Assembly (NCBI GenBank): GCA_017871115.1
Contig: JAFCIZ010000006.1
Span: forward strand, 1,240,001-1,304,000
Reading direction: 5' to 3'
DNA from: Cunninghamella blakesleeana
Taxonomy: Eukaryota; Mucoromycota; Mucoromycetes; Mucorales; Cunninghamellaceae
DNA length: 64,000 nucleotides
The position numbers and the translations under genes were made by a program. The notes under the pieces are model-generated. The model saw nothing but the letters and a program-made list of their open reading frames with translations. It was not told where the DNA came from and made no database searches. Of this stretch, positions 1 through 11,376 are shown one piece after another (the first letter of the stretch is position 1; each line of letters opens with the position of its first letter).

Positions 1-296
1 TATTATTAGTGTATATCATATATATATATTATAGTATTTAGTTAAAATAAATTATATATATTTGCAAATTCTTTTGTTTTTATCATAGTCTAGAAAAAAG
101 GAGCGGTATTATTTCCCAATGGATTCCCCTTGTGTGTACAAAAAAGGAAATGAAAAAAATAAACTTTTGGCTCAGATTTTTTTTTAATTTTTGATCCTTG
201 ATTTTTTTTCCTTCCCCTTTCTTTTTCTTTCTTTCTTTTTTTTTTTTTTTTTTTTTTTTGAATTGGAAAAAACGGTATTTCTCTTTATAATAAACT
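1..296 (+). promoter_or_regulatory. T-rich upstream region of the Sel1-repeat gene
   Basis: No coding frame is visible. A pyrimidine-rich block with a T run at about 236-259 ends some 37 bp before the ATG. Such CT/T-rich blocks precede most starts in this window and probably mark the core promoter. No defined TATA element can be singled out because the whole region is AT-rich. Confidence 0.4.
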
Positions 297-3139
297 ATGG
301 CGATGACTATGCAAATTCAATCTGATATTGTAAACTCTCCAACAGCTACATCAAATATAAGTCAACGAAGACCAACTCAAGTATCTTTAGACGATTCCTC
401 TGACTCTGAAAATGAAGATACGACACCTTATCGCCTTCATTTTATAGTTACAAATCCTGATTTACAAAGTGAAACTTCATCATTAAATACTGTTGAACAT
501 ACGAATAACGATAATGATAATACAGAACAAGAAAATAGTATAGTAAATAATAAATATAATAATACTACAGAGCATTCTAAAGAGCCAGCTACAATTACAA
601 CAGCTTCTCTAAATATAATTGAATCATCTACCAATTTGAATACCAATAATGCTCATTCTACTACAACTACTACTGCCACAACTGCTACTAATAATGATAA
701 TGACTTTGATGATAATGAAACAAGTAAAAAGGATGTAAATGAAAAAACAACTTTTGTACAAACAGACAATAGTAGCACAAGTACAACAAACATTAATAAT
801 GAAACGTTAAAACATTCAATACAAGAAACTACTGCCAATTTACAGCAGCAGCAAAATAATAACGATGAAGATAAAATAATAAATAATTCTGTATCAAATG
901 GGCTTATTCGACGTGAAACCAAAGTGCTTATTAATGATTCATTACCATCACCTGTAGCAGCGCCATTAGCAAACCTTTATACTATTCCTGATATAGAAAT
1001 TCAGCCACACCCTCAGAGAGCAAGTGTTGTGGAACCTGTTTCTACTCAGAATATTAATAGAAACGTGAAAATTGGTGATAGTATAAAAAATCATAATTTC
1101 AAGGGTGACGACGATGATCGTGAAAATATTTCATCACCACCTAAATCAATTATCATTAATACAATTCGACCTCATCAAGATCAAGATCAAACTACCTCTA
1201 CAATACCACCACCAGTACCAATAAAAGACCATTTATTGAAACAAAAAGATAATGATAATAACGATGAAAATAAAACAATAGACCAACTTTTAGTAAGAGA
1301 AGCAAATAGCGTTAATAATAGACATTCCCAATCATCATTATGTATGGAAGATACCAATAGTAATAATAATAATAATAATAATCCACGAAATAGCATAAAT
1401 ACAATTGAAAGTCATGATGATGATAATAAAAAGAGACCTTTATCCTCTTCTTCTGCAACATCCTCCTCTCAGCAACAGCAAAATATATTAACTGCCGATT
1501 TAGCCGCTAGTGGAAATACAAATAAATACAACCGTGCATCTCATAGTTTAACTAAGAGCGTCGAAGCAATTAAATTATATAGAGAGATGGCCGAAAAAAC
1601 GAATAATGTCCAAGTTCAATTAAGTTTTGCAAAATATTTATTAGAAGTGGCTGAATTGTATCGACCCGTAATTGAAGAAAATAGAAATGGAAATAATAAA
1701 GATGATTTTTTAAATAAAAAGAAGGCTTTGGAAGAAGAAGGTGTTCGTTGGATTCATTTATTATCGAAAAAGGGTGTTGGAGAAGCAGCTTATTTAGAGG
1801 CTGTATGGATGGAAGAAGATTTGCATGGTTATAAAACAAGATTTAAATTTAAAATCGATAAATTATATCAAACGGCTATACAGGCAGGCGTACCAGAAGC
1901 TTCTTACCGAATGGCTTTAAGAATGGAAAATGCTGGAAATGAAAATACTCATGATATCTTTGAATTATATTTAAAATCGGCTAATCAAAATTGTATTCAA
2001 GCTATTTATGTAAGTATATATATATATAAAGAAATGATCATTATTATTATTTTGAATATTTACAAAATTTTAATTTATTATCACTATTATTATTATTTTT
2101 TTTTTTTTGAAAAAATAGAAAATTGCTAAAATTTATTTACATGGAGAATTAGGTCAAAGACAGAATTTAAAAAAAGGGTTAGAATATTTAATGTTAGCAG
2201 TGAAAGGTGCTACAACAGAATGTAATGAACCACCCTATGTTTTTGCTTTATTACTTACTCAAAAATATTCCAAAGTTGTTATACCAAGGTAATAAATAAA
2301 ATAAATTACTATATCTGCACATATCTATATACCTATATAAATAATTTTACTAATATATAGATTAAATGTATTTTTATTATATATATATATTAAAAATAGT
2401 GAAATATTAAATCAATTTGGATCATCATCAGATGTTATTGGATTATTAGAACAAGCCGCTAATTTAGGATGTATTGGTGCAAAGAATCGAGCGGGACATA
2501 TTTATGAACATGGATCATTTGGTACACCTATGAATATAGCTAAAGCTTTTACATTATATGATGATGCAGCAAATAATGGTCGTCACTTGCAATCAATGCT
2601 TGCTCTAAGTCGATTATATAACAGAGGATGTCACGGCCCTGATGATAAAGATGAACAAATGCGATTGGAACAAGATACTTCAAATTGGTTTTTAAATAAT
2701 CCTCAAAATCAAGAAAAAGCTTTTTATTACTGTCAACGTGCTGCTAATGGTGGATTACCTGACGCTTTATATGTTTTAGGGTAAATGAATATATTATTAA
2801 TATAAAAAAATAAAAGATAAGGAGTGAATTATACAAATAAAGATAAAAAATGATAATGTTAATATTAATATATATGTTTATATGTATGTATGTATTAGTT
2901 GGTATTATGAAATAGGTTTAGGTGTACCAAGACATTATGAATATTCCATTGAATGCTATCAGAAAGCTGCAAAGAAAGGACAACTTCAAGCAAAAGAACG
3001 ACTAGCTACTACAAACAATAATACCTATAACGACCTTGAACAAAGTAATACTGATAGAAATCATCAACAAGCTTATCAAAATCATGGAAGCTTTAGATTT
3101 TCTAAAGATATGTTATTGGATAAATTTAGAAGATCTTAA
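297..3139 (+). CDS. Sel1-repeat (TPR-like) protein, possible chitin-synthase regulator
   Basis: Four exons (297-2009, 2119-2288, 2400-2780, 2899-3139) give 834 aa. The first 410 residues or so are low-complexity, rich in N, T, S, D and Q. From about residue 420 to 800 there are alpha-helical Sel1-type repeats of the form AxxxLGxxYxxGxGVxxDxxxAxxxYxxAA; a clear one near the C-terminus reads YYEIGLGVPRHYEYSIECYQ. The layout (disordered N-terminus, Sel1 array, short C-terminal tail) is that of fungal Skt5/Chs4-type activators of chitin synthase III, which act at the plasma membrane. The tail ends DKFRRS, so the prenylation CaaX box of yeast Skt5 is missing. The function beyond 'Sel1-repeat scaffold' is inferred. 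Each intron removal keeps the frame and joins a repeat. Confidence 0.85.
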
Positions 3140-4064
3140 ATTAATAATAATAATAATAGTTATTATTTACTATATTGTACAGATATATCCTTTTTTTTAA
3201 AAAAATAAAAAAATAAATAAAAAACTACATATATACATCTATATTATAAAAAATGAATAAAACGGCGAAATCTAAAATGTACGTGCGATCTTTACTAAAT
3301 TGATAGCATTAAAATCTATGTATAAATTAGTTTATGTACTAAATGCGTTATGAAAATATTTAATATATTATGTAAATATTATAAACATGAATTAGCAAAA
3401 ATGTTACGTGTTGTAATGTATTTTTTTTCCATTTTGTTATAAAGTAAGTTTTTATCCTTTTTTTTATAAAATAATTTTTATTATTAATAAATAATTTAAG
3501 TAGAATATTATCCATTATTTATAATCAAAAGCTTATTATTTTTTTTTTGTAATAGAGATATTAATGAATTCATATAGAAGCTAAAAAAAGCATAAACAAC
3601 AATTAAAATGGTTCGTATAACGTTTAAAATATTAGTATATATATACATGCATGTATGTATATAAAATTATTTTTTTTATGTACATACTATATATTTGTGT
3701 ATACCCAAATTATTTTAAAATAAAATAATATGAAATAGTGAATGATCCCAATTTATATGATAATAGTATTAATTCTTCTTTATAATCATATATAGTATGA
3801 TCAAACACATATATACAAAAAAAGGACCTTAGTATTGAATAATTTTTATATGCATTGCAGCATGATATTTGTAAACAAGCCTACCACACGTATAATGATC
3901 GTTCAATTTTAAGAGTCTTTTTTTTTTTAAAGTAAATTTACAATTTTAATGAAAGTAATTGTCGTTTAACTCTCGAATAATTAAATCAATAAATGTTTTA
4001 GATTACATAAATTCGTTTTTTTAATAGGATAGGCATATAAAATTATTTTTTATTTTTGTAATAG

Positions 4065-4099
<35 letters not shown>

Positions 4100-4234
4100 A
4101 AAATGTATTCACTAAAAATAATCGAATGTATTATAATGTATATGTATAGAAGGTATATTTGAAAAATAATAATAAAGGGAAAGAGAAAAAAAATTGCCAA
4201 AGTAAAATCAAATAAAAAGAACATTGTTGTTCGT
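3140..4234. other. Intergenic, no gene seen
   Basis: This lies between the stops of two convergent genes. Stops are dense in all frames. It contains A/T runs, scattered TATATA stretches and a (TA)n microsatellite near its right end. Both 3' UTRs probably lie here. Confidence 0.6.
4066..4096. repeat. (TA)n microsatellite
   Basis: About 15 perfect TA units lie just downstream of the stop codon of the minus-strand RNase III-like gene, probably in its 3' UTR. Confidence 0.9.
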
Positions 4235-6620
4235 TTATGACATATCTTCCAGTTGTTGATATAATAAACCAATAATTGTAAAAGCAGCCATGCCTTCTGC
4301 TGCTGTCTTTTTTGAAGCAGTGTAAACAACTTGAATTTCAAAATCATCATCCCCACCGTTAATCGAAGCAGCTGCGCCAAAGGTAACCTTTGCTATAAAA
4401 CTAGGTGTCTTGGAGCAAGTTGAAGGTTCAACTTTTGTATCACAATATCCACTATTAAGTTTTCTAGCCAAATTAATTAAATATCCTTTTGAATCATGGG
4501 GGTGTTTTTTTAAAAAATCATAATGGTTTTGTAATTGTTTTTTATCTTTATTATTTAAATGTTGTAAACATAACCTAACTTGTTTGGTTAAATTTTCCTT
4601 TGATTCATAGCTTTCATAATGTTGTTGGTGCTGCAATTGGGTGTAATGTTGAAGAAAAGAAAGAGGTGGTGAATTCATCGTCATCATAGTTGGATGTGAT
4701 AATGTAGAAGTTAAAGGTAATATAGCAGGGCTTTGTTGATCCAACTTTGTCCTTGCTATTGTTGGTGTTGGTGGTAAGAAGCAAGATTTTTTATAATCAT
4801 GTTTATCTTCATTTATATTTATTGCCATGGGATCATTTTTGGTAAAAAAATCAGTTTGGTTTAATGTATATTTTAATGATGAAATAGATGGTTCATAAAT
4901 AGATGAAGTATTAGAAGAAGAGGATGATGAGGCTGAGGGAATGAATTGATTATTATTGTTATTATTGTTATTATTGTTATTATTGTTATTATTGTTATTA
5001 TTGTTATTATTGTTATTATTGTTATTATTAAAATTCATATGTCGTTCGGGAGATTTAAATGAAACCACCGAAGAAGTAGTTGATGCTTCATCACATGACA
5101 TAGTTGAAAAATCAGAAAGTAAAGCATGAACTAAAAATTCATCTACATTTTTCTCTTCTTCCTGATTATCGTAATCCGAAGGTTGTGCTGAAACATATAA
5201 TATACCACCTGATTTTCTAGCCCGTTTACCAAGGATACCACCTGTGAGAGACTTTTTTTGTGATGGTAAGGCAGAAGAAGAATGTAAAGTAGATGGAGAA
5301 TCGTTATTATCAGACATAGGTTCATCTTTGATATTTAATCCACTTTCAGAGGTAGTTAAATGTGTAGTGGTGATGGGTTCCGCTAAGACAGGAGTAAATG
5401 CATCATCGTCATATTGGTAAAGAAGTTCTGTAGGAATGTAAATACTCTCTGATAATTGCTGCTGTTGTTGATCATTGTTGTTATTACTATATCGTTGGCT
5501 TGTACAATGAGCAACTAGTTGTTTATCATTTCGTTCATAATAATTATAAATGTCATATGTTGCTCGTATACGTGCAATTTTTTTACTTCTTCCTTGTCGA
5601 GCATGTTGAAGCCAAGGTCCATCATTAACCAGTCGATAATTGATTAAACAAAGCCATCGGGTGCCATTATTACTATTGTCAAGTCCATTTTCAATTTTAT
5701 TTCCTGAACAAGAAATATTCTGACCATTATGTGTTGATTTGACCAATAATTTTTCATATCTCTCAGTAAATGATCCCCCTTTATTAATTATCATCTGTGG
5801 AAACGAACTATATACTTCAGGTACACTTTTTTGCTGTGAAGGCGGTTCTTTAAATACATATTTAGCAAACAATGGGTGTAAAAAGGAATCCACGGTTGCT
5901 AATCCATGATGGAACGAAAGAACGCTTTAAATAAATATAAATCGATAAATATTAATAAAAGAGAGTATATGAATACATATTATTTAAAAGTGATTATTTG
6001 CTTATGTATTCATTATTAATACAATAACCCTTTTTATTATTATTTTTCATTTGTTGCTCATTATTATTACTATTGTTTATTTATTTATTTTTTCTATTTA
6101 CCCAGTAATAAAAATAAATCTTTCTGAGCTTTCATAGTTACTATCAAACAGACGATCATTTAAATTAAGTTGAGTAGATAAAATGCTTAAGGGTAGTTTG
6201 CTCATTGCTTTTAAATAGACACGTTCAAAAAGAATGGAGTTCAAATTTGAATATTTTGAATGAATGTATTTAATAAGGGATTGATAGAATGCAGCCGTTC
6301 CAATCAGACGATCGCTCTATTATCATTTTGATTGTAAATAAAAAAAGAAAAAAAATAGAATAAAAATTAGAAAATGTAGTTTATATAATTCTATTCTTTT
6401 TTTTATATATTTTAAATACTATCTGTTATACCATCAAATCAATACTCTCAACCCCAAGATATGATAATATTTGTTTATTAAAGAAAGCGGGCAGTAATTG
6501 GTGGATAAGAGCTGTCGCGTCTATAGCGTTCCCGTTTAGATCTTTTACATTAGCAAATAACGTACATATAAATTGTTGAAACTGATTTAATATATTGGTA
6601 GTAATATTATTTTCATGCAT
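4235..6620 (-). CDS. r3b2: Atypical RNase III-fold protein with two dsRNA-binding-like regions, R3B2-like
   Basis: Exons, in transcript order, are 6620-6432, 6316-6102 and 5924-4235 (697 aa). The longest open frame begins at a GTG; the true start is the ATG two exons upstream. Residues 60-165 follow the RNase III fold. DRLIGTAAF sits where the signature LEFLGDAVL belongs, and GVLSFHHGLATVDSFLHPLF matches the end of the domain (GxxLxxGLxxVxxWLxPLF). The catalytic Glu and Asp of the signature are Arg and Thr here, and the FEA glutamate is Ile, so ordinary metal-dependent dsRNA cleavage is unlikely. Residues 186-265 (with GRSKKIARIRA) and 600-695 (with TASKKTAAEGMAAF) look like dsRNA-binding domains. 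Between them lies a disordered linker with a run of about 28 Asn (4947-5030). In Mucorales, R3B2 is the RNase III-like enzyme of the non-canonical RNAi degradation pathway, and it is reported to cut single-stranded RNA. The family assignment rests on architecture, not on a search. Confidence 0.75.
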
Positions 6621-6835
6621 TTCTTCTATATAGGTTTAGTATATATGATCAAAAAACAAAGTAAAGAATATATTTAACAAAATATCGCACCAAAATAAAT
6701 TAAAAATGAAACAAGAACGGAACGAAAAAATCAGACGAACAAAAAATTAATATTTAAAAAATAGCGGAGATTTTTTTTATATGTGATCTATTAAAAAAGC
6801 ATGATAAATTAAAGTATAAAACTATGTACATATGA

Positions 6836-6867
<32 letters not shown>

Positions 6868-6878
6868 AATTTAAAAAA

Positions 6879-7799
6879 TCATTGCATTGTAAGAATTTGG
6901 AGTAAATCTTTTTTAGCTCTACCATTAAAATCTTCGATTTGGAGGCCTATTGAAGTACTAATAACGGATTTAACACGATGGCTAAATGATACAGTATTTT
7001 CATTTTGTTGAATAGTTTGAGTAGGGCAATAGACTACATTAATAGGTGTGCACCATCTTGTCATTCTAAAAATAGCATAATGAATAAACCCTTTTCTTGT
7101 ATCCCAATAAGGTGATCCCCAATAACTATCATATTTAATACCAACTGGACATACTTTTACACCTAATTCAAATGCACCTTTTTGAAATCGGATGATATAT
7201 TTATTATTTACACAAGTTCCTTCAGGGAATATAATGATGGGATTTGAAAAAGTTTGTGGGTTCATAACATGTTCTTTTAGTCTATGAAATGATAATAATA
7301 ATAATAATAATAATATTGATATCAATATATGAATTACTTATTTTTAAATATGAAAAAAAAAAAAAAACTTACTTTTGAGATAAGTACTTTCGATCGTGTG
7401 TATTACTTCTGTCAAAAGTCATTGAATTTAAATAATTTAACCCATTATTTTGTAAAAATCCTAGTACTCCATTATGTTTTGCCATGACAACTGCACCTGG
7501 ATATTGGTGAGCACTAAGTACAATATAGTCTAAATAAGATGTATGATTGGCCTAAATAAATAAATTTAGATATAGAGTTATGATCTATTAGTATAATATA
7601 AAGATAGCTAAAAATCAATCTTTATAAAAAATAATATAACCCTTACAACAAAAACATGAGGCTCTTTTAATAATGGTTTTTTGCCCTGGTAATTAGGTAA
7701 TACGCCCAGCGAAAATAATATTCCTTTACAATAATATTTGATTAAAGTTGACTATGGATATATATAATTTTTTTTCTTTTAGTAAAACTAATAGACAAT

Positions 7800-7835
<36 letters not shown>

Positions 7836-8365
7836 TTACCATCATAGGTTTGCTATCCAGAGCAAGTGCTATAGGTAAAGAAGAAAAAAAAGCAATTGTT
7901 GAAGCTGTTAAAGTTGTTAATCGAAGAGGAAAAAGAATACCATATCTAACGACTACACTTGGTATAGAGTATATTGTATCTAATATATTTTGTTTAGGTT
8001 CTGTAACTGAAAAGCATTTGGCATAATATAGCTATAGTCATAATAATAATATATAATAATAAAAGAAAGGTTATTATGTAGGTAATGTATATATATTATA
8101 TTATTGTTATAAAACTATGTTTAATAATTTTATTATAATTCGTACCAGCTCTTCTTTGGAATAGGTTGTTTTGTCTTCAGTAGTAATACTGTAAAATAAT
8201 AAAATAATATAAAATATAAATAATTTGTATTATATAATAAAAAGGTATCATACATATATATGGTTATTACTTTTTGGTATATTGTAAAGAAACTGTTAGG
8301 TCTATTTTTGAATCATCAACAGCTTCAAATTCATTTAATATTATTTGTTCTTCATGAGGAGGCAT
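6879..8365 (-). CDS. Glycerol-3-phosphate/lysophospholipid acyltransferase (PlsC family, GPAT3/4-like)
   Basis: Six exons (8365-8271, 8188-8146, 8031-7840, 7751-7647, 7551-7373, 7281-6879) give 338 aa. Motif I is NHTSYLD (NHxxxxD, the catalytic His/Asp) and motif III is FPEGTCVNN, followed by FQKGAFELG and KYDSYWGSPYWD. These follow the vertebrate GPAT3/4 pattern closely. A hydrophobic block (VVVRYGILFPLRLTTLTAS) upstream of motif I is the expected membrane segment. The enzyme would acylate glycerol-3-phosphate or a lysophospholipid at the ER, feeding phospholipid and triacylglycerol synthesis. The protein is shorter than vertebrate GPAT3 (about 430 aa), mainly at the N-terminus. Its stop lies 258 bp upstream of the R3B2-like start on the same strand. 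The exact acceptor is uncertain. Confidence 0.85.
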
Positions 8366-8982
8366 ATTTATATTAAAAAACTAAAATAAAGTAAAAAGAA
8401 AAAAAAAAGAAATAGAAAAGATTCGAAATTTTTTTTTTTCGAATTTAACTTTTTTACTTTTTGGGAAAATCGGCCAATGTACGAAGTGACTCTTTTTCTT
8501 TAAATTGAATCTGTTTTAGGAAACTTTCGCTTTATACAATAAAAAATAGTGGGTTGAATCGGTTGGAAAAAAATATGTATATATTTTTCCAAAAAATATG
8601 ACGCATACAATAATGCTAATAACAAAAGAGCAATGTTATACTTTTTTTATATTTCAAGCGTTTACTTTTTCACCACAAATTTTTAATAGATGGTTTTTAA
8701 ACATAGGAAGATGTCTTTCACCCCCAATTTTTTAAGTTAAAATAGAAAAATGTAGCAAAATAAATGAAAAAATAATATTAAATAAACCTTTATATATCAG
8801 AAGTGGTGATGACACAGTATATAAATTTATATAAAATGAGTATGCATTTCAAAAATTGCATTATCTCGTAATCTCGGAGTTTTAATATTTTTTGTTGCCT
8901 GAAAAATAAAAAATAAAATAGGAAGAAATTTTTTTTACTTTCCTTCTCTTTTTTAAAACTTTATTTTTTATTTATTATTCAA
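8366..8982. promoter_or_regulatory. Bidirectional promoter region
   Basis: This is the gap between the divergent starts of the acyltransferase (minus) and the Era GTPase (plus). It holds alternating A and T tracts and no open frame of note. No specific operator could be recognised. Confidence 0.45.
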
Positions 8983-11181
8983 ATGATATTGCAAAAGATT
9001 ATTTTACAATATGGTAAGTTTCCATTAAATATATACGTTGTTATTATTATTCATAATAAAATAGAATAAATTATACATATATATATATATATATATATGT
9101 TAATAAAATGTAATTTTTTATAATCAATAGAGACGAAATCAACCAATTCTATCAAACGATCTTATTCTATAATGCGGAGAGCAAAACAAAGAGCTGGTGT
9201 GCCTTTAGAGACTAACTCGTTTAATAAGCCTAAAGGAAATATAATTAAATCTACAAAGTCAAGTGATCAACCAATGAATGATAAAACTCCACATTTCAAT
9301 AAAAATAATTATAATCGATTTAAAGAAAGAAATCAATATGAAGAAGAATACATACTAGAAAAACGAAATATACAACAATACCAAAGTAAAAATAATCATC
9401 AGTATAACTCTCACTCTTTTGGTAAGCAATATAATAAAGAAAGAGTAACAGAAACTAATAATAATGATAATCGATGGCCAGCTACTCCACTTCTAACTAA
9501 AACACATGACAATGGATCAACGCTATCAAATCAAACAAAATTCACAAAAGAAATTATGGCAACTGACTATTTTAAACGAATCAATGAAACTAAAGCGGCT
9601 GGTATTAATGAGCGGTTGATCAAGCCAATCAAATTAGTTGAACAACCTATTGATCCACACCTATTAAAAGTCTCTATCATTGGTCCACCAAATGCTGGGA
9701 AATCTACATTAGTGAATAGGCTAGTTGGTGAAGATGTAAAGTGTTTTTTCATATATATATATATGTATCTATTTATTTATTATTACTATTATTGATATCT
9801 ACTTTTTTCACTCTCTTCCTCTTTTATTTTATTATTTTTATTAAACTAATAGATAACAATTGTTTCTTCAAAATTACATACTACTCGGGAAAGAATTTTA
9901 GCCATTTTATCTCAAGATAATTATCAAGTGGTAAGAAAGATATAAATATTTTAAAATAACAATAATAATAGTAACAATGGCAATCATATATATATACTAC
10001 AATAAAGTGTTAATGGCCATATCATTATAAATGATAGATATTTTTGGATACACCAGGAATTATTTCACCACAATCGAAAGAAAAAATGAATCGAAGTGTT
10101 ACTACATCATCGTGGCGCTCATTAGATGAAGCAGATTATGGTAATATAATTAATTTACTACTAGTAAATTATATACAAAATTAACATCATTATTGTTATT
10201 ATTCTTGGTTTACTTATTGACATATGAGGGTTTTTTTTATTACAGTACTGATTGTAATCGATGGTAATCGTACATCCGATTCATTATCAAAACAATTGCA
10301 CGAATACATGATAGATCGACTTTCAGCTTTAAATATTCCAGCCACTTTAATTTTCAATAAAGTAAATGAAATGAAATATGAAAAAACAAAGAAATATAAG
10401 ATATTAACGATATGAAGAATAAAAAGGCTAACATAATAATTTTTCTCTTTCTCTTTTATATATATCTTTAAAGATGGATATCACTACAACAGACAATAAA
10501 AAAAAATTGGAAGAAATTGCAAATAAATTTAAAAAGGAATATCCTAATTTACAAAATGTACTATATATCTCAGCATTAGAAGAAGACGGATTGGACGATA
10601 TTAAAGTAATCAAATAATCATATATATAGTATAAATGTGTAAAAATGATTTATTTTATTAATCGTAGCATATATATTGCTACTATTTTCTGGATCTTTTA
10701 TATATATAGAAAATCTTATTTGATTCTTCGAAACCTAACATGTGGTTATATCCAAAAGACTTAAAATTAGAAATGTCAGATTTAAAAAGAGTAGAAGAAT
10801 TAATTAGAGTTCAGTTTTTCAAGAGGTTACATCAATATTTGCCATACATGTTAAAACAGGTATATATATGCGTACATATATAAATATATATACTTTAAAA
10901 AATATTTTATATTTTTTAATCTTTTAAAATAATTTTATTATTGTGTTTTATTTTTAATTTTAATTTTATATTAGGAAAATGTTGGATGGACTGAATTAAA
11001 AAATGGGACACTTCGTATTGAACAAAATGTATATGTAGAAAGGGATAGCCAACATAAAATCGTAGTAGGTGCAAATGGGATGGTTATTAATCGTGTTATA
11101 GAAGATGCTCGTCATGATATTTCAAAGGCATTTAAACGGCCAATTCAATTATTTATACAAGTTAAAACCAGAAAGAAATAA
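8983..11181 (+). CDS. ERAL1: Era-type GTPase, probably mitochondrial (ERAL1-like)
   Basis: Eight exons (8983-9013, 9131-9735, 9853-9930, 10038-10140, 10246-10361, 10474-10605, 10710-10859, 10975-11181) give 473 aa. The GTPase motifs appear in order: G1 GPPNAGKSTLV (about residue 196), G2 around TTRERI, G3 DTPGI, a G4 that reads FNKV instead of NKxD, and G5 ISALEEDG. A C-terminal KH domain carries ERDSQHKIVVGANGMVI and ends in VKTRKK. Era proteins bind the 3' end of small-subunit rRNA and help assemble the small ribosomal subunit. The 190-residue N-terminal extension starts basic and Ser/Thr-rich, as expected for a mitochondrial presequence, then becomes N/Q/K-rich. In the modelled splice the G4 aspartate is replaced (NKM after joining exons 5 and 6). 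Either G4 is relaxed or that junction is slightly different. Confidence 0.9.
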
Positions 11182-11376
11182 ACTTTTTTATCATTTTATG
11201 TTGTACAGCATGGAATTTTTTGGCCAATTAAATAATGATTTTTTTTTATAAATATTTTAAATGACCGCCCTTTTCAAATTTTTTTTTCCAGCTCTCTCTT
11301 TTACTCTTTTCCCATTATTTTTTATTTATACTTTATCACTATTATTATTTTGTTATTTTGTTATCTTATTTCATTA

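Noticed and set aside
5893..5893. Start of the RNase III-like protein at the GTG of the longest open frame
   Set aside because: GTG is not a normal nuclear start. The frame continues upstream through GLATVDS into two further exons that complete the RNase III fold.
7748..8026. Plus-strand 92-codon frame
   Set aside because: Antisense to two exons of the acyltransferase, partly a (TA)n translation, and with no coding features.
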